A DNA stretch of 33,573 nucleotides from Cyanophora paradoxa (taxonomy: Eukaryota; Glaucocystophyceae; Cyanophorales; Cyanophoraceae), in the NCBI GenBank assembly GCA_004431415.1, contig QPMI01000355.1, positions 1-33,573 on the forward strand. Direction: 5' to 3'. This document shows, piece after piece, positions 1 to 10,762 of this stretch. Position numbers and translations under genes: made by a program. Under the pieces are notes generated by a model. The model searched no databases. It was not told where the DNA came from and saw nothing but the letters and a program-made list of their open reading frames with translations. Numbering within the stretch: position 1 is the stretch's first letter; each line of letters opens with the position of its first letter.

Positions 1-56
1 GGGGTATCGATATCGCGAAGCGGGTCGGCGCCAGAGGCTGCCGGCCAGCGGGCGCG

Positions 57-1039
57 ATGGAAGACCAAGACGACCTGTTCGACGCGCCGTCCGACCCGGT
101 GCGCCGCGCGTACGCGGCTGCACCACTCGTCGGCCGACGTCAACGCGCAGAGCCTCCTCGACGGCTTCGTCCACGTGGGGTTCGATGAGGAGTTTCCCAT
201 CTTCAGCTTGGAGCGGTTTGATCGGTGCGCCGCGTCCGTAGCCCCGCACAGCTACGCTGACCCCGCGCAGGCTCTCCCCGCAGCGGCCCGGCACGCTGCG
301 GCACGCGGCCATCGCGCAGAAGGTGCTGCTGGTGGGCACGAGCGGATGCCGCGTCCTTCGCGTGGACATGTCGGCGACCATGGACGTGGAAGGTGGGCGC
401 GCGGCGCGCGGCGGGGCGCGGCGGGGGCCGGGGCCGAGCGGGGCGGCAGACATCGAGGTGCCGAAGCGGAAGAGCGATGACGGGGTGCGGCGGGTGCACA
501 TGGACCCGAGCGGCCTGCACGCCCTCGTGACGACGACGAGCGACGAGACCTACCACCTCGCCCTCCCCTCCCGCAAGCTGCGGGCGCGCCCCCGCCCCGC
601 CCCGCCCCGCCCGGGACCCTGCGGCGGCGCCGACGCGAGTGCGCAGGTGCTGCCGAAGCTGCGGGGGATGGGGGTGGAGAGCGTGGGGTGGAGCCCGCAG
701 CGGCCCGACGAGGCGAAGACGCACGCGCTGCTCCTCGGGACCGCCACCGGGCAGCTCTTCGAGGCCTGCGTCCAGGACGGCCGCGAGCGCTACACCAAGC
801 TCGTCCGCCGCCCCGCCCCCGCCGCCGGGGCGCGGCGCCGAGGGGCGGGGCGCCGCAGGTGTACGAGCTGCCGGAGCGGGCGGCGGTGTGCGGTGTGCGC
901 GTGGAGCGCTTCCCCTCGGCGGGCGGGGGCGAGGAGGCGGCGCGGCTGCTGGTCTTCGTGGCGACGGCGACGCGCCTCTACCAGTTCATCGGGGCGCCCC
1001 CCTACGAGGCCCTCTTCGCCCTCCAGACCGTCCGCCCCG

Positions 1040-1071
<32 letters not shown>

Positions 1072-4000
1072 CCCGCGCGCCGCGACGGAGTTGGCGGGGG
1101 CGCAGTACGCGGCGCACCCGCCGTTCATCGAGCTGCCGGGAGCCTGCCCTACTCCTGCTTCGAGCTCTTCGGGAAGGCGTCGGGGGGGCGGGCGTCGGCC
1201 TTCGCGTGGCTCACGCAGCAGGGCCTCCACCTCGGCACCCTCTCCTTCGGGGCCCAGCGCCCCGGCGACTCCGCCATCGCCGACCAGGAGCTCCTCCCGT
1301 CCGCCCGCCCCGCCCCCCCGCCACGCCGGGCCGCCCACGGGGCGGGGGCGGGCAGGCTGGCGGCGCGGGGGAGGCCGGTGGCGCTGGCGCTCCTCCAGTG
1401 GCACGCCCTCGTCCTCCTCTCCGACCGCCTCCAGGCGCCCCCGCCGCCCCGCCCCCCGCGCCCCCCGCCCAGCTCACCCTCCCTCCTCCGAAGGCCCTCA
1501 ACCGCCTCTCCCACGAGGTCGTGTGGGAGCAGGCGCTGCCGGCCGCGCAGTACGGGGCGCCGGTGGGCCTGGTCCGGGACGCGCGGAGCGGGGCGGTGTG
1601 GCTGGCGACGGACACGGGACTCTGGCGCCTCCTCGTGGTCGACGAGGAGCGCGACATGTGGCTCGTGCGCGGCCCCCTCCCTCGCCTCGCCCTCGGCGCG
1701 GCGGCGGCGGACGCGGGGGGCGGCAGCTGCACGTGAAGCGCGGCTCGTTCGAGGAGGCGCTGCAGCTGTGCCGGGACGAGGCGCAGCGCGACCGCGTGCT
1801 CGCCGCGCACGCCGAGGCCTACTTCGCGCAGGGCCGCTACGAGCTCGCCGCCGAGCGCTTCGCGAAGAGCTCGCGCGGCTTCGAGGGCGTCGCGCTGCAG
1901 TTCCTGGGGGCCGGGGAGGCGGGGGCCCTGCAGCGCTACCTCGAGCTCAAGCTGGACCAGCTGCGCCCGCAGGAGGCCGCCTCGCGCCTGCTCATCGCCA
2001 CCTGGCTCACCGAGACCTACCTCGAGCGCCTGAACGCGCTGGAGGCCGAGGGCGAGGCGGGGCGGGAGGGCCTCGAGCGCGCCCGCGACAACTTCACCCA
2101 CTTCCTCACCGACAACCGCGACGTCCTCCACCGCGAGACCACCTACCAGGTCCGCAGCGGGGCCCGCCCCGCGCCACCCCGCGCTGGGCCGGGGGGCGTG
2201 CGAGCGGGGCCGGGGGCCGGGGGCAGGTGATCGCGTCGCACGGGCGGATGGAGGAGTACGCGGCGTACGCGGCGGTGCTGGGCGACCACGACCGCCTCGT
2301 CGCCCACCACGTCGAGCGCGTGCGCCCGCGCTGCCCCGCGCCGCGCCGCGCCCCCTGCTCCCTCCGTCTCGTCATCAGCGCGAGGGGCAGGGGGAGGTGC
2401 GGGAGGCGCTGCGGGCGCTCCTGGAGCAGCGGGACCCCGGCCTCTACGCCAAGTACGCCCCGGACCTCATCGCCGCCGACGTCCGCCCCCGCCCCCCCTT
2501 TCTCACCAGCGCCGCCCCCTCCCCGCCTCCCTCTGAGCGCCCCGCAGCCGGCGGGGACGGTGAACGCGCTGATCCGGGCGGCGGGGGTCGTGGAGCCGCG
2601 GGACGTGCTCCCCGCGCTGCTCCGCTACGACCCGGCGCGCCACAACCGGCCCTCGGACCCCGTCCACCACGCCGTCCGCTACCTCGAGCACTGCGTGGCG
2701 GCGCGGCGGGGCGGGGGCGGGGACCCCGCCGTGCACAACGCGCTGCTCCACATGTACGCGCACCTGCCCGACGAGGCGCCCCTCCTCCGCTTCCTCGAGG
2801 CCGCCGCCGAGGCCGCCCCGCCCCCCTTCGACGCGGAGTTCGCGCTGCGGCTGTGCGAGCGGCTGGGGCGGCGGCGGGCGTGCGTGCAGCTGCAGCGGGC
2901 GCTGGGGCACCACGAGCGGGCCCTGGAGGGGGCCCTCGGGGAGGACCTGGAGGCGGCCAAGCGCCTGGCGGGGACGGCGCGGGATCCCTCCGAGGACCCC
3001 GAGGCCACCCGCGAGCTCCGCCGCCGCCTCTGGCTCCGCATCGCCCGCCACGTCGCGGAGCGCACCGGCGACGTCCCCGCGTGCGCCCCCCGCGCCCCCA
3101 CGCGACCCTGGGCGGTCCGCCGCCTGCCCTGACACGGCCTTGGGGCGGGGCCGGGGCAGGACGGTGTCGGTGCTGCGGGAGAGCGGGGTGCTGCGGGTGG
3201 AGGAGGTGCTGCCCTTCTTCGGGGAGGCGGCGCACATCGGGGACGTGCGCGAGGAGGTCCTCCGCGCCCTCGCCGCCTCCAACGCCCGCACCGCCGCCCT
3301 CCGCGCCGCCGCCTGCGTCCGCCACCCGCTCCCTCCCCCTCCGCCCCGGCCCGACGCGCGCGCAGGAGGCGTCGGGGGCGGCGGGGGAGCTGCGCGGGGA
3401 CGTGAAGGAGCTGCGGGGGCGGGTGCAGATCGTGCCCGGGGAGGGGCGGTGCGGGGAGTGCCGCGCCCCGCTCCTCGCCCGCGAGTTCTACCTCTTCCCC
3501 TGCGGCCACGCCTTCCACACCGACTGCCTCCTCCGCCGCGCCCTCCCCGACCTCACCCGCCCCGAGCAGCTCCGCGTCGCCGCCATCGCCCACGCCCTCG
3601 CCGCCCTCCTCCCCGGCCCCGCCCCCGCCCCCGCACCAGCTCCGCCCCCGCCCCCGCCCCCGCCCCGCCCCCGCGGGGGCCCCGTCGCCGGCCCCGGCGG
3701 CGGTGCCGGCCGTCTCGCTGCCCGGGACGCCCTCGACCCCGGGGCTCCTCGCGACGGCGGCCGGGGCCGGGGCCGCCACGCCGACGCCGGGGGCACGGGG
3801 CCGTAAGAGCGGCGCGGGGCCGGCGGGGCTGCAGACCCCCGAGCAGCGGTCGCGGGCCTCGAGCCCGCGCCGCAACTCCGCCTCCTCCTCCGCCGCCGAG
3901 GCCGCCGCCGCCCTCGCCGCCTCCCTCGCCGGCCCCTCTGAGCGCGGCGGCACGGCGTGGGGCGGGGCGGGGCGAACGGGGCGGGGCCGCGGAGCGGGGT

Positions 4001-4301
4001 GTGGGAGGCGTGGGTGCGGGGCGAGGTGGCGCAGGCGGTGGGGCGCGCGACCGCCAGCGGCCGCTCGGGCCTCTCGACGGCCCTCAGCGCCCTCAGCCTC
4101 GGCCTCGTCGGGGGCGCCCAGGGCGGCGCCAAGCGCGGCCAGAGCGGGGAGGAGCTGGCGCGGGCGGAGCGGCTGCGGGAGGAGCTGGGGGAGTACGTGG
4201 CGCGGGAGTGCGTGGCGTGCGGCGACTGCGTGATCCGCGCCGTCGACCGGCCCTTCCTCGCGCCCCACGACGCCGACGAGCTCCGCCGCTGGGAGCTCTG
4301 A
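57..4301 (+). CDS. VPS18: VPS18 (Pep3), HOPS/CORVET core subunit
   Basis: Vacuolar sorting protein 18, a core subunit of the HOPS and CORVET tethering complexes that drive endosome, lysosome or vacuole fusion on the cytosolic membrane face. The protein is spread over about 14 exons in all three frames. In order: the N-terminal propeller (EEFPIFSLERF; VESVGW near 680; LYQFIG near 980; FAWLTQQGLHLGTL near 1198), the alpha-solenoid (LIATWLTETYL near 1990; ASHGRMEEYAAYAAVLGDHD near 2236; AVRYLEHCV near 2670; LWLRIARHVAE near 3030), then VEEVLPFF near 3200. The C-terminal RING (CGECRAPLL then FPCGHAFHTDCLL, 3450-3535) is completed by CVACGDCVIRAVDRPFL near 4207-4258. The order and spacing match VPS18 along its whole length. 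The start at 57 (MEDQDDLF) needs an intron at about 99-152. A one-base frame break lies near 1140. The join between the RING and the last exon (3600-3990) is low-complexity and not resolved. Confidence 0.92.
1040..1070. repeat. 31-nt poly-C tract inside a VPS18 intron
   Basis: An uninterrupted run of 31 C residues lies inside the intron at 1030-1105 (donor GTCCGCC, acceptor CGCAG before codons for YAAHPPF). The run is on the sense strand, so the transcript would carry poly-C and the template strand poly-G. Its length is probably unreliable in any assembly. Confidence 0.9.
1435..1493 (+). other. GC-AG intron in VPS18
   Basis: The exon ending in LLSDRLQ stops at CAG followed by GCGCCCCCGCC, with no GT nearby. 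The next conserved exon (ALNRLSHEVVWEQ) is in another frame, so removal is required. AG acceptors at 1472 and 1493 both keep phase 0; the first would add seven residues. Confidence 0.75.
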
Positions 4302-4434
4302 GCCCCGCCCCCGCCCCCGCCCGCGCCCCCCACCCCTCCCCTCTCCCCGACGCTGTGCGCGCAACGACGAGCTACACGCCCAACTGCGACTGAACGCGGG
4401 CGCCTGGGACGGTCTGCACAGAAAAAGAAAAGGA

Positions 4435-6262
4435 CTACGGGGGAGGGGCCCCGGGGCTACCGGCGCGGGCTCCGGCTACGGCTGCGCCGGCGGTCGCGCC
4501 TGCCGCTGTCGCGGCCGGCGCCCGGGGCGCGGGGGTCGTAGGGGGCGGATGCCATGGCGGGGAAGGGGCCGGGGGCGGGGCGCCGCGGCCCATGGTGGCG
4601 GCGAGCATGGCGCGGAGGGCGGGGTTGGCGGCGGCCGCCGCCATCATCATCTGCCACTGCACCGCCATCACCCGCATCGCGTCCACGCCGTACATCGCCC
4701 CCCGCCCCGCCCCGCCAGCCGGCATCGCCGACTCCCGCCGCGGGCTCGCGCGCCGCGGCGAGCGCCGCCGGCGGCTCCGGTCCGGGGAGCGCGAGGGGAG
4801 CGCCGGCGGGGCTCGGGCGGGGCCGGATTGCGGCGCCCGTGGAGCGGGAGCGGGAGCGGCGAGGGACGGGGAGCGGGAGCGGCGGGCCGGGGGCGGGGAG
4901 CGGGAGCGCTTGCGGGGCGGGGGCGGGGAGCGGGACTTGCGGGGCTTGGAGCGGGAGCGGGAGCGGGAGCGGCGGCGGTCCTCGTCGGCGACGATCTTCT
5001 CGGCGACGGGCGAGGTCGAGCGCCGCCGCGAGGCCGACCGCGAGCGGCTCCGCGCCGCCGAGCGGGAGCGGGAGCGGCTGCGGGGGCGGGACGGGGAGCG
5101 GGACTTGGAGCGGGGGGAGCTCGAGCGGCGCGACCGGGACGAGGCCTTGGACGGGGAGCGCGAGACGGGCGAGGGGGACCGCGAGGCCGCCCGCCCCGCC
5201 GGCGACCGATCGCGCGAGCGCTCCGCCCCGCGCGCCGGCGAGGAGCGGCCTGCCGGCCGCCGCGCGGTGCGCTCCCGCTGCTTCACGGCCGTCGAGTGGC
5301 GGCGGCCCATCGTGTGCGCCTTCCAGTCGTGTGCGTTGATCACCCGCACGTTGCACACGCGGCACTCGTACAGGTACACCCGATTCTGCGCCTGCCCGCC
5401 CCGGCCCCGTCGGCCCCGGCGAGGCCGGGCCCGAGCCGCCCCGCGGCACCTCGGCTTCCCGCGACCGCTGCTTGTCCCGCTCGCGCTCCGCCCGGTCGCG
5501 CTCGCGCTCGCGCTCGCCGCCGCGCCGCGGGCTCCTGCTTCTCCTGGAGCGACTCCTGCGGACCCCGGCGTCGGCGCCTTTCGTTGGCAAGACCGGCGGC
5601 GCTGCCTCGGACCTGTCGGCATCCCGGTCCTCTTTTTCTCGGCTCGGGGAGCCCTTGCTCTGTTTCCGAGAGGATCAGACCTTTTTCAGCCCGACGCTGC
5701 AAGTGCGCTAGGGAGGAAAAGGAGGCATAAACGATGCAGAGACGTAATCTCTCTGCTGTTAACAGGGACGGGTCTAGGCATGCTTGTGCGAAGGCGGAAG
5801 GGAAAGCAGCGAAAGCCAGGGGTGCTTGCCGGCGGGAGCGGGGCCAACAACCGGGCAAATGGAGAAAAGGAAAATCGAGGCGTTGTGCCGCGAGCGGCAG
5901 GGAACGCGGATGGCCTCGGCATGGGGCGGGGGGAGTGGGAGGAGTGTTGCGGGAGGAACGTGGCGGGGACGCAGGAGGACGCGGCGGCACAAGACGACGA
6001 GACATGCCGCGTACCTGGCCGTCGTGCAGGATCGCGTCTAGGTCGTTGCGGCCGCTCCCGTCGCCAGCGCCATCGCGGTCGCGCGACCGATCTGGAGACC
6101 TCCCACGCTCGTTGCGCCGCTTTTCGATGCTCTCGCGGAGGTCCCTGCCGCGATCCTCCGTGTCGCTGCGGCGAGCTCCGGCTCAGTGCGTGCAGGCGGC
6201 TGGGCTTGAGCGCGAACGCGTCTCTGAGCACGTTCCGAAAGCGCTGCTACGCACCGATCCAT
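4435..6262 (-). CDS. SR-rich protein with a U1/matrin-type C2H2 zinc finger
   Basis: Probably a nuclear RNA-binding or splicing-associated protein. I reconstruct four exons, all phase 0 except the first junction. Exon 1 is only 8 nt (6262-6255, ATGGATCG), followed by donor GTGCGT. Exon 2 (6165-6015) gives MDRDTEDRGRDLRESIEKRR at the start of the protein and ends ...DAILHDGQ before donor GTACGC. A 355-nt intron follows. Exon 3 (5659-5450) holds SR/ER-rich sequence ([27 protein letters not shown]). Exon 4 (from 5391) begins AQNRVYLYECRVCNVRVINA and has the finger C-x2-C ... H-x5-H (CRVC, HDWKAHTMGRRH). A long RS domain follows, then a Met/Ala-rich segment (VQWQMMMAAAAA). The open frame ends at 4435. 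A one-base shift near 4567-4590 would instead end at 4457 with SGRRDRRRSRSRSPRR, a more natural SR tail. The exact family member is not recognised. Confidence 0.8.
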
Positions 6263-6390
6263 CCGCGTTGCGGCGGCAAAAGCTGCCACCCGGGTACAGT
6301 GGCTGGAGGACAGGGGGTACGTTGGTGAAGCAGGCAACGGTTAGTCCGCGCATGACGCTTTGATCGTTCGGCGGTGGCAGTAGCGGCATC
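6263..6390. promoter_or_regulatory. 128-bp divergent promoter between the SR-protein and TTK genes
   Basis: The two start codons face away from each other with only 128 bp between them, so this segment must hold both 5' UTRs and both promoters. I see no TATA box. It contains GCGGCAAAAGC, which loosely resembles an E2F-type site. Its role is inferred from position only. Confidence 0.45.
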
Positions 6391-9300
6391 ATGGAGCAGA
6401 AGGAGAACCTCCAGCCGCTGGAGGAAGCTCCGGCCGCGGCTGGCGACCCCGCGAACCCGCTAGCCGCACTGAAGGAGCGGCTGCGCACGTTTCGCATTGG
6501 GAACTCCACTGCGTTACAACCGCTGTCTTCGGATGCTGTGGCAGCGACGCCGTTGGCGTCCAGGCAGGCACCGAAATCGTCGCAGGTGCGCACACTGACC
6601 TGTCAAACTGCCAGCGTGGCTGAGAGACTGCGCAGTCTCTGGGGGTTCCTGCGACGCCTGGAGGCGGGACAGGGCCAGCTTCAACGCCGCAGCCCGCGGC
6701 GAGGCAGGCGGTGGCCGGCGCCGCGCAACCGGCGTCCCAGACAAAGCGTCCGTCTTGGGAGACGGAGCTGCAGCGCATGGCCAGCGACGAGAAAGATTCC
6801 GTAAGACAGAAGCTAGCAGCGACAGTGCTGGCCGAGCCGGATCAGCCGGCAGCGTGGCTGGCTCTGATTGAGCACGAGAAGGGCCGTTGCGCGGCGGAGC
6901 CGGGCGCGAGGCTGACGCCGGTCCTCCGGCTGCACGACCTCGCGGTGCGGAAGCTGCCTCGAAACCGGCGAAACGACGCGTATGTAGGGATATACGTGAG
7001 CTACGCCGAGCTCCTGGGGTGCGTGCCTGCCTCGGCGCGGCGTCGTGGCGGTGGGCGGGGCTCGGCTCGGCTGTGACGCGCGGGGCGGGCAGGCGGACGA
7101 GCGCGGAAGAGGGCCGCGAGATGTTCAAGTTCCTGAAGAACGAGCGCGTCGGGGAGGACTCGGCCGGCTTCTACAGCGCCTGGGCCGACCTCGAGTTCCG
7201 CACCGGTGCGCCCTCTGCTCCCGCGCAGCTCTGCCCCGCCCTCTCCAGATCGCGCTGAAAAGGGCGGCGCCAGGGAACGCGGAGAAGGGGCGGCAGGTGC
7301 TGCAGAAGGGCTTCCAGCGGAGGGCGCGGCCGCTGGTGGCGCTGCAGGAGGCGTGGGGGCGCCACACGGGGGAGCCCGCCCCGGAGGCCCAGCCCGCCCC
7401 CGAGCCGTCCGGTACGGCCAACGCAACGCCGGCGGCCGCACCGGGGGCGGCGGGGGCGGGGGAGGAGACGGAGGGGACGGTGGCGGTGTCGCGGCGGGCG
7501 ATGGGCGAGCGGACGCAGTCCTCCGTCTCCTCCCACTCCTCCCACTCCTCCAACTCCTCCCGCGAGAGCGCCGGCAGCGGCACCGTGCGCCTCCGCCGCG
7601 ACGGCGGGCGCGCGGGCCCCGGGGACGAGGACGTGACGGTGAAGATGGGCGACCTCAACGCCTCCTTCGCGACCGCCGCCCCGACCCTCTCCCTCACCCC
7701 CTCCCTCCTCCTCGCCACCCCCTCCGCCTCCGTCGCCCGCCCCGCCCCGCCCGGCCTCCCCTCCGCGACGCCCTCCGCCCCGGCTGCCGGCGGGGAGGGG
7801 GCCGGGGAGGCGGCGCTGGCGACGCCCTCGTCGGGGGCCTTCGCGGGGCAGGAGAACCTCGTCGCCGCCGTCCGCCGCGACTTCGAGGTCCCCCACGCGC
7901 CCCCGCCCGATCCTCCTCGCCCGCCTGACCGACCGGCCCCGCGCGCGCGCGCAGCGGTGGCGCCCCGGTGCCGGCCGGCCCCTCGACGTGCAGCCCGCCA
8001 TCGAGGAGGAGGCCTCCGGCGCCTCGCCCCCGCAGCCCGCCCCGCCCCCGGCCCCGGCCCCATGCAGGCCCCCCTGCGCCTCCTGCTCCGTCTCCCTCCG
8101 CCCTTCCGCGCAGCTTCCGCCATCAGCGGCGCCCCTCCTCGCGCCCCCTCTCCCGTCCCGGCGGCCGCAGCTGCTGGCCCGAGCGGGACGGGGAAGCCGG
8201 CGGCGGCGGCGGCGCGGACGCGGCCCATGCTCGGTAAGCCTTTACGCGAGCGCGCGGGGCGGGGCGGGCGGTGACGGGGCGCAGGGGCGCTCTCGCTGCT
8301 GGGCCCTGCGCGGCGCGTGACCGCCGAGGACGCGACCGCCGCCCTCCTCCCGACGCACCGGAGGCCCCGCCCCGAGCCCCCGCCCCCGCGCCCTCCGCCC
8401 CCGGCCCCCGCCGGACCCTCGGCCCCGCCGCGGCCGCCGGGCCGCCCTCCGGTCTCCGCGGCAGCGCCCTCCGCCGGCGTCGAGGACGGCGCCCCGCGGC
8501 AAGCCGCCGCGGAGCCCTCCGCGCCGCCCGCCGCCAGCAGCCGCCCTCCGCCACTCCCGCCGGCCTCAGCGCGGGCGGCGGCGAAGCGCGGGAGGGGCGA
8601 GGGGAGGGCGGGCGGGGCCGAGGGGAGGCGGGGACGGGTCGGCGAAGCGGGCGGCGCTGGAGGGCGGCCCGGCGCCGGGGAGCCCCGTCTACGTGCGCGA
8701 GGAGGCCCGCGCCGCCGCCGCCGCCCCGCCGCCCCCACCTCCGCCCGCACGAGGAGGACGAGACCGTTCCAGCCGCCCCCGCTCCCGCCGCCCCCGCTCC
8801 GGCCGCCCCGCCCGCCCCGCCCAAGCCCCCGCCGAGCTGCATGTCCCTGCCCCTCCTCCGCCCCCGGCCGCGGCGCCCGCAGCGGCTCGCCCGAGGCCGC
8901 CCCGGGGCGGCGAGCAAGGGGTCACGGGCGCGGCGGCTGCGGGCCTGGCGGTCTCGCCGGCGGCGGCGGGGGGCCCGGGCTCGGGGTCGGGCTCGGGGAG
9001 GACGCCGGGGACGCCCCCGCGGGGGCGCGCCGAGGGCCCCATGTCGCACATGGCCAAGGACGGCTACTTCCGGGTCCGCGCGCCCCCTCCCGCCCCGCGC
9101 GCCGCGCCGCGAGCCGAGCTGAGGGGCGGGGCCAGATGAACGGGAGGGAGTACATCATGCTGGAGCTGCTGGGGCGGGGCGGGAGCTCGAAGGTGTACAA
9201 GGTGATGAGCCCCGGGAAGCACATCTACGCGCTGAAGCGGGTGCACGTGGACCCGCACGACCCCGAGGCGATCGCGAGCTTCACCAACGAGATCGACCTG

Positions 9301-10628
9301 CTCCGGCGCCTCAAGGGCCAGCAGCACATCATCCAGCTCGTCGACGCCGAGATCGACGCGCGCCAGGGCCTCATCCACGTCCTCGAGCAGGTCGGGGAGA
9401 TCGACCTGCACCACCTGCTGCAGCGCCAGGCCGGGCGCGGCCTCAACGAGAACCTCATCCGGCACTACTGGCAGCAGATGCTCGAGGCCGTGCACACCAT
9501 CCACGAGGAGCGCATCATCCACTCGGACCTCAAGCCGGCGAACTTCCTGCTGGTGCAGGGCGACCTGAAGCTCATCGACTTCGGGATCGCGCGGGCCGTC
9601 CCGAACGACACGACGAACATCGTGCGGGAGAACCCGGCGGGGACGCTCAACTACATGGCCCCGGAGGCGATCGACGGGGGCGGGGGCGGGCCGGGGGCCG
9701 GCCCGTGCCACAAGATCTCCCGCGCCTCCGACGTCTGGTCCCTCGGCTGCATCCTCTACCAGATGGTCTACGGCAAGACCCCCTTCAGCGCCATCACGAA
9801 CATGATGGCGAAGATGCGCGCCATCTGCAACCGCGAGCACCGCATCGAGCTGCCCCCGATCCCCGGCGGCGACCCCGCCCTCGCCGACGTCATCCGCCGC
9901 TGCCTCGACCGCAACCCGCGCGACCGCCCCACGTCCGCCTCTCGCCCCCCCTCTCGCCCTCCCCGCCTGCGGCCCTCACCGGCGCGCAGCATCCCCGAGC
10001 TGCTCTCGCACCCCTTCCTCAAGCCGTCGGCGGCGAACGCGGCGGCGGCGGCGGCGGGGCCGGGGGCGGGGGCGGGGCTACGGAAGGAGCAGATCGAGGC
10101 GATGATCCGGCAGGTGGCGGCGAAGCAGAGCGGGAAGATCAACGTGGAGACCCTCGCCGAGCACCTCCTCCAGCAGTTCGCCGCCAGCGGCCTCCCCGTC
10201 GCCCCCGGCCCTGCCCCCGCCGCCCCAGCAGCCCCCGCCGGCCCCTCCTCCCGCAAAGACTCGGGCGGCGGCAAGAGGCAAGCGAGCGAGCGCGCTCCGC
10301 CCCCGCCCCCGCCCCTGCCCCCCCGCTGACGTCCCCGTGCAGCTCCGGCGGCCGCGGCTCGGCGAGCTCCACCGCGGCGGCGGCGGCGGCCGGCGGCGGC
10401 AGCGGGCCTCCAGCGGGGCCCAGGCCTCCGGGCGGCCGGCCTCCTCGAGGGGGGGGCCCGAGGGGCACGCGCCGGCGTCGGCTACGCGCTCCAACACGAC
10501 CCGCTCCGCGACGGCAGCAGCGGCAGCCGCCGCCGCGGCCAGCACACGCCCCGCCTCCTCCGCCCGCCCCGAACGAGATCGAAAGAACTCGTAGCCCCGC
10601 GCCGATCGAGCCGGGTCCTTTTCTTTGA
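6391..10628 (+). CDS. TTK: Mps1/TTK dual-specificity kinase (spindle checkpoint)
   Basis: Mps1/TTK phosphorylates kinetochore proteins and starts the spindle assembly checkpoint. The start at 6391 opens with MEQKENLQPLEEAP. An N-terminal TPR module follows (SWETELQRMASDEKDSVRQ near 6750; NDAYVGIYVSYAELLG near 6975; EGREMFKFLKNERVGEDSAG near 7110; GRQVLQKGFQRRARPLVALQ near 7290), matching the TTK TPR. A long Ser/Ala/Pro-rich linker follows. The kinase lies mainly in one exon (9136-9932): GRGGSSKVYKV (P-loop), YALKRV (VAIK lysine), HTIHEERIIHSDLKPANFLL (HSD in place of HRD, as in TTK), KLIDFGIA (DFG), VGT-like AGTLNYMAPEAI and SDVWSLGCILYQMVYGKTPF. IPELLSHPFLK follows after an intron. The end at 10628 uses a GC-AG intron at 10278-10342; without it the frame stops at 10329. 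The linker exon borders (7900-9130) are uncertain. Confidence 0.92.
10278..10342 (+). other. Probable GC-AG intron near the TTK C-terminus
   Basis: AAGAG is followed by GCAAGCG, which matches the usual GC-donor consensus AG|GCAAG, and GTGCAG precedes SSGGRGSASSTAAAAAAGGG. The phase is kept (AG|C). The downstream exon is low-complexity, so conservation cannot prove it. Confidence 0.5.
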
Positions 10629-10762
10629 TGTTTCAGCTTAGAATAGAGAGCACACTTCTGCGTGCTAAATATCTGCATACAGCTCGCGATCGGGGATGAA
10701 GGATGCTGGGGTGCACATGGGTCGAGGGGGAAGGAGAAGAGAGAGTGGGTGGGCAGAGGCTG

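Noticed and set aside
583-645. GC-AG intron in early VPS18
   Set aside because: Likely, but its 63 nt is a multiple of three without stops, so it could be coding. I did not count it among the firm cases.
2679-4364. 561-residue minus-strand open frame antisense to VPS18
   Set aside because: Arg/Gly/Pro-rich composition with no motifs. It is the GC-driven mirror of real VPS18 exons, including the RING.
4549-5730. Plus-strand open frames opposite the SR gene (393 and 578 residues)
   Set aside because: They are complements of RS and ER codons. The minus strand has the zinc finger and consistent splice phases.
5734-6363. 209-residue plus-strand open frame before TTK
   Set aside because: It overlaps the SR gene's 5' exons and intron on the other strand and shows no domain.
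7125-8750. 541-residue minus-strand open frame opposite TTK
   Set aside because: Low-complexity mirror of the TTK linker. The TPR sequence on the plus strand is conserved and explains the region.
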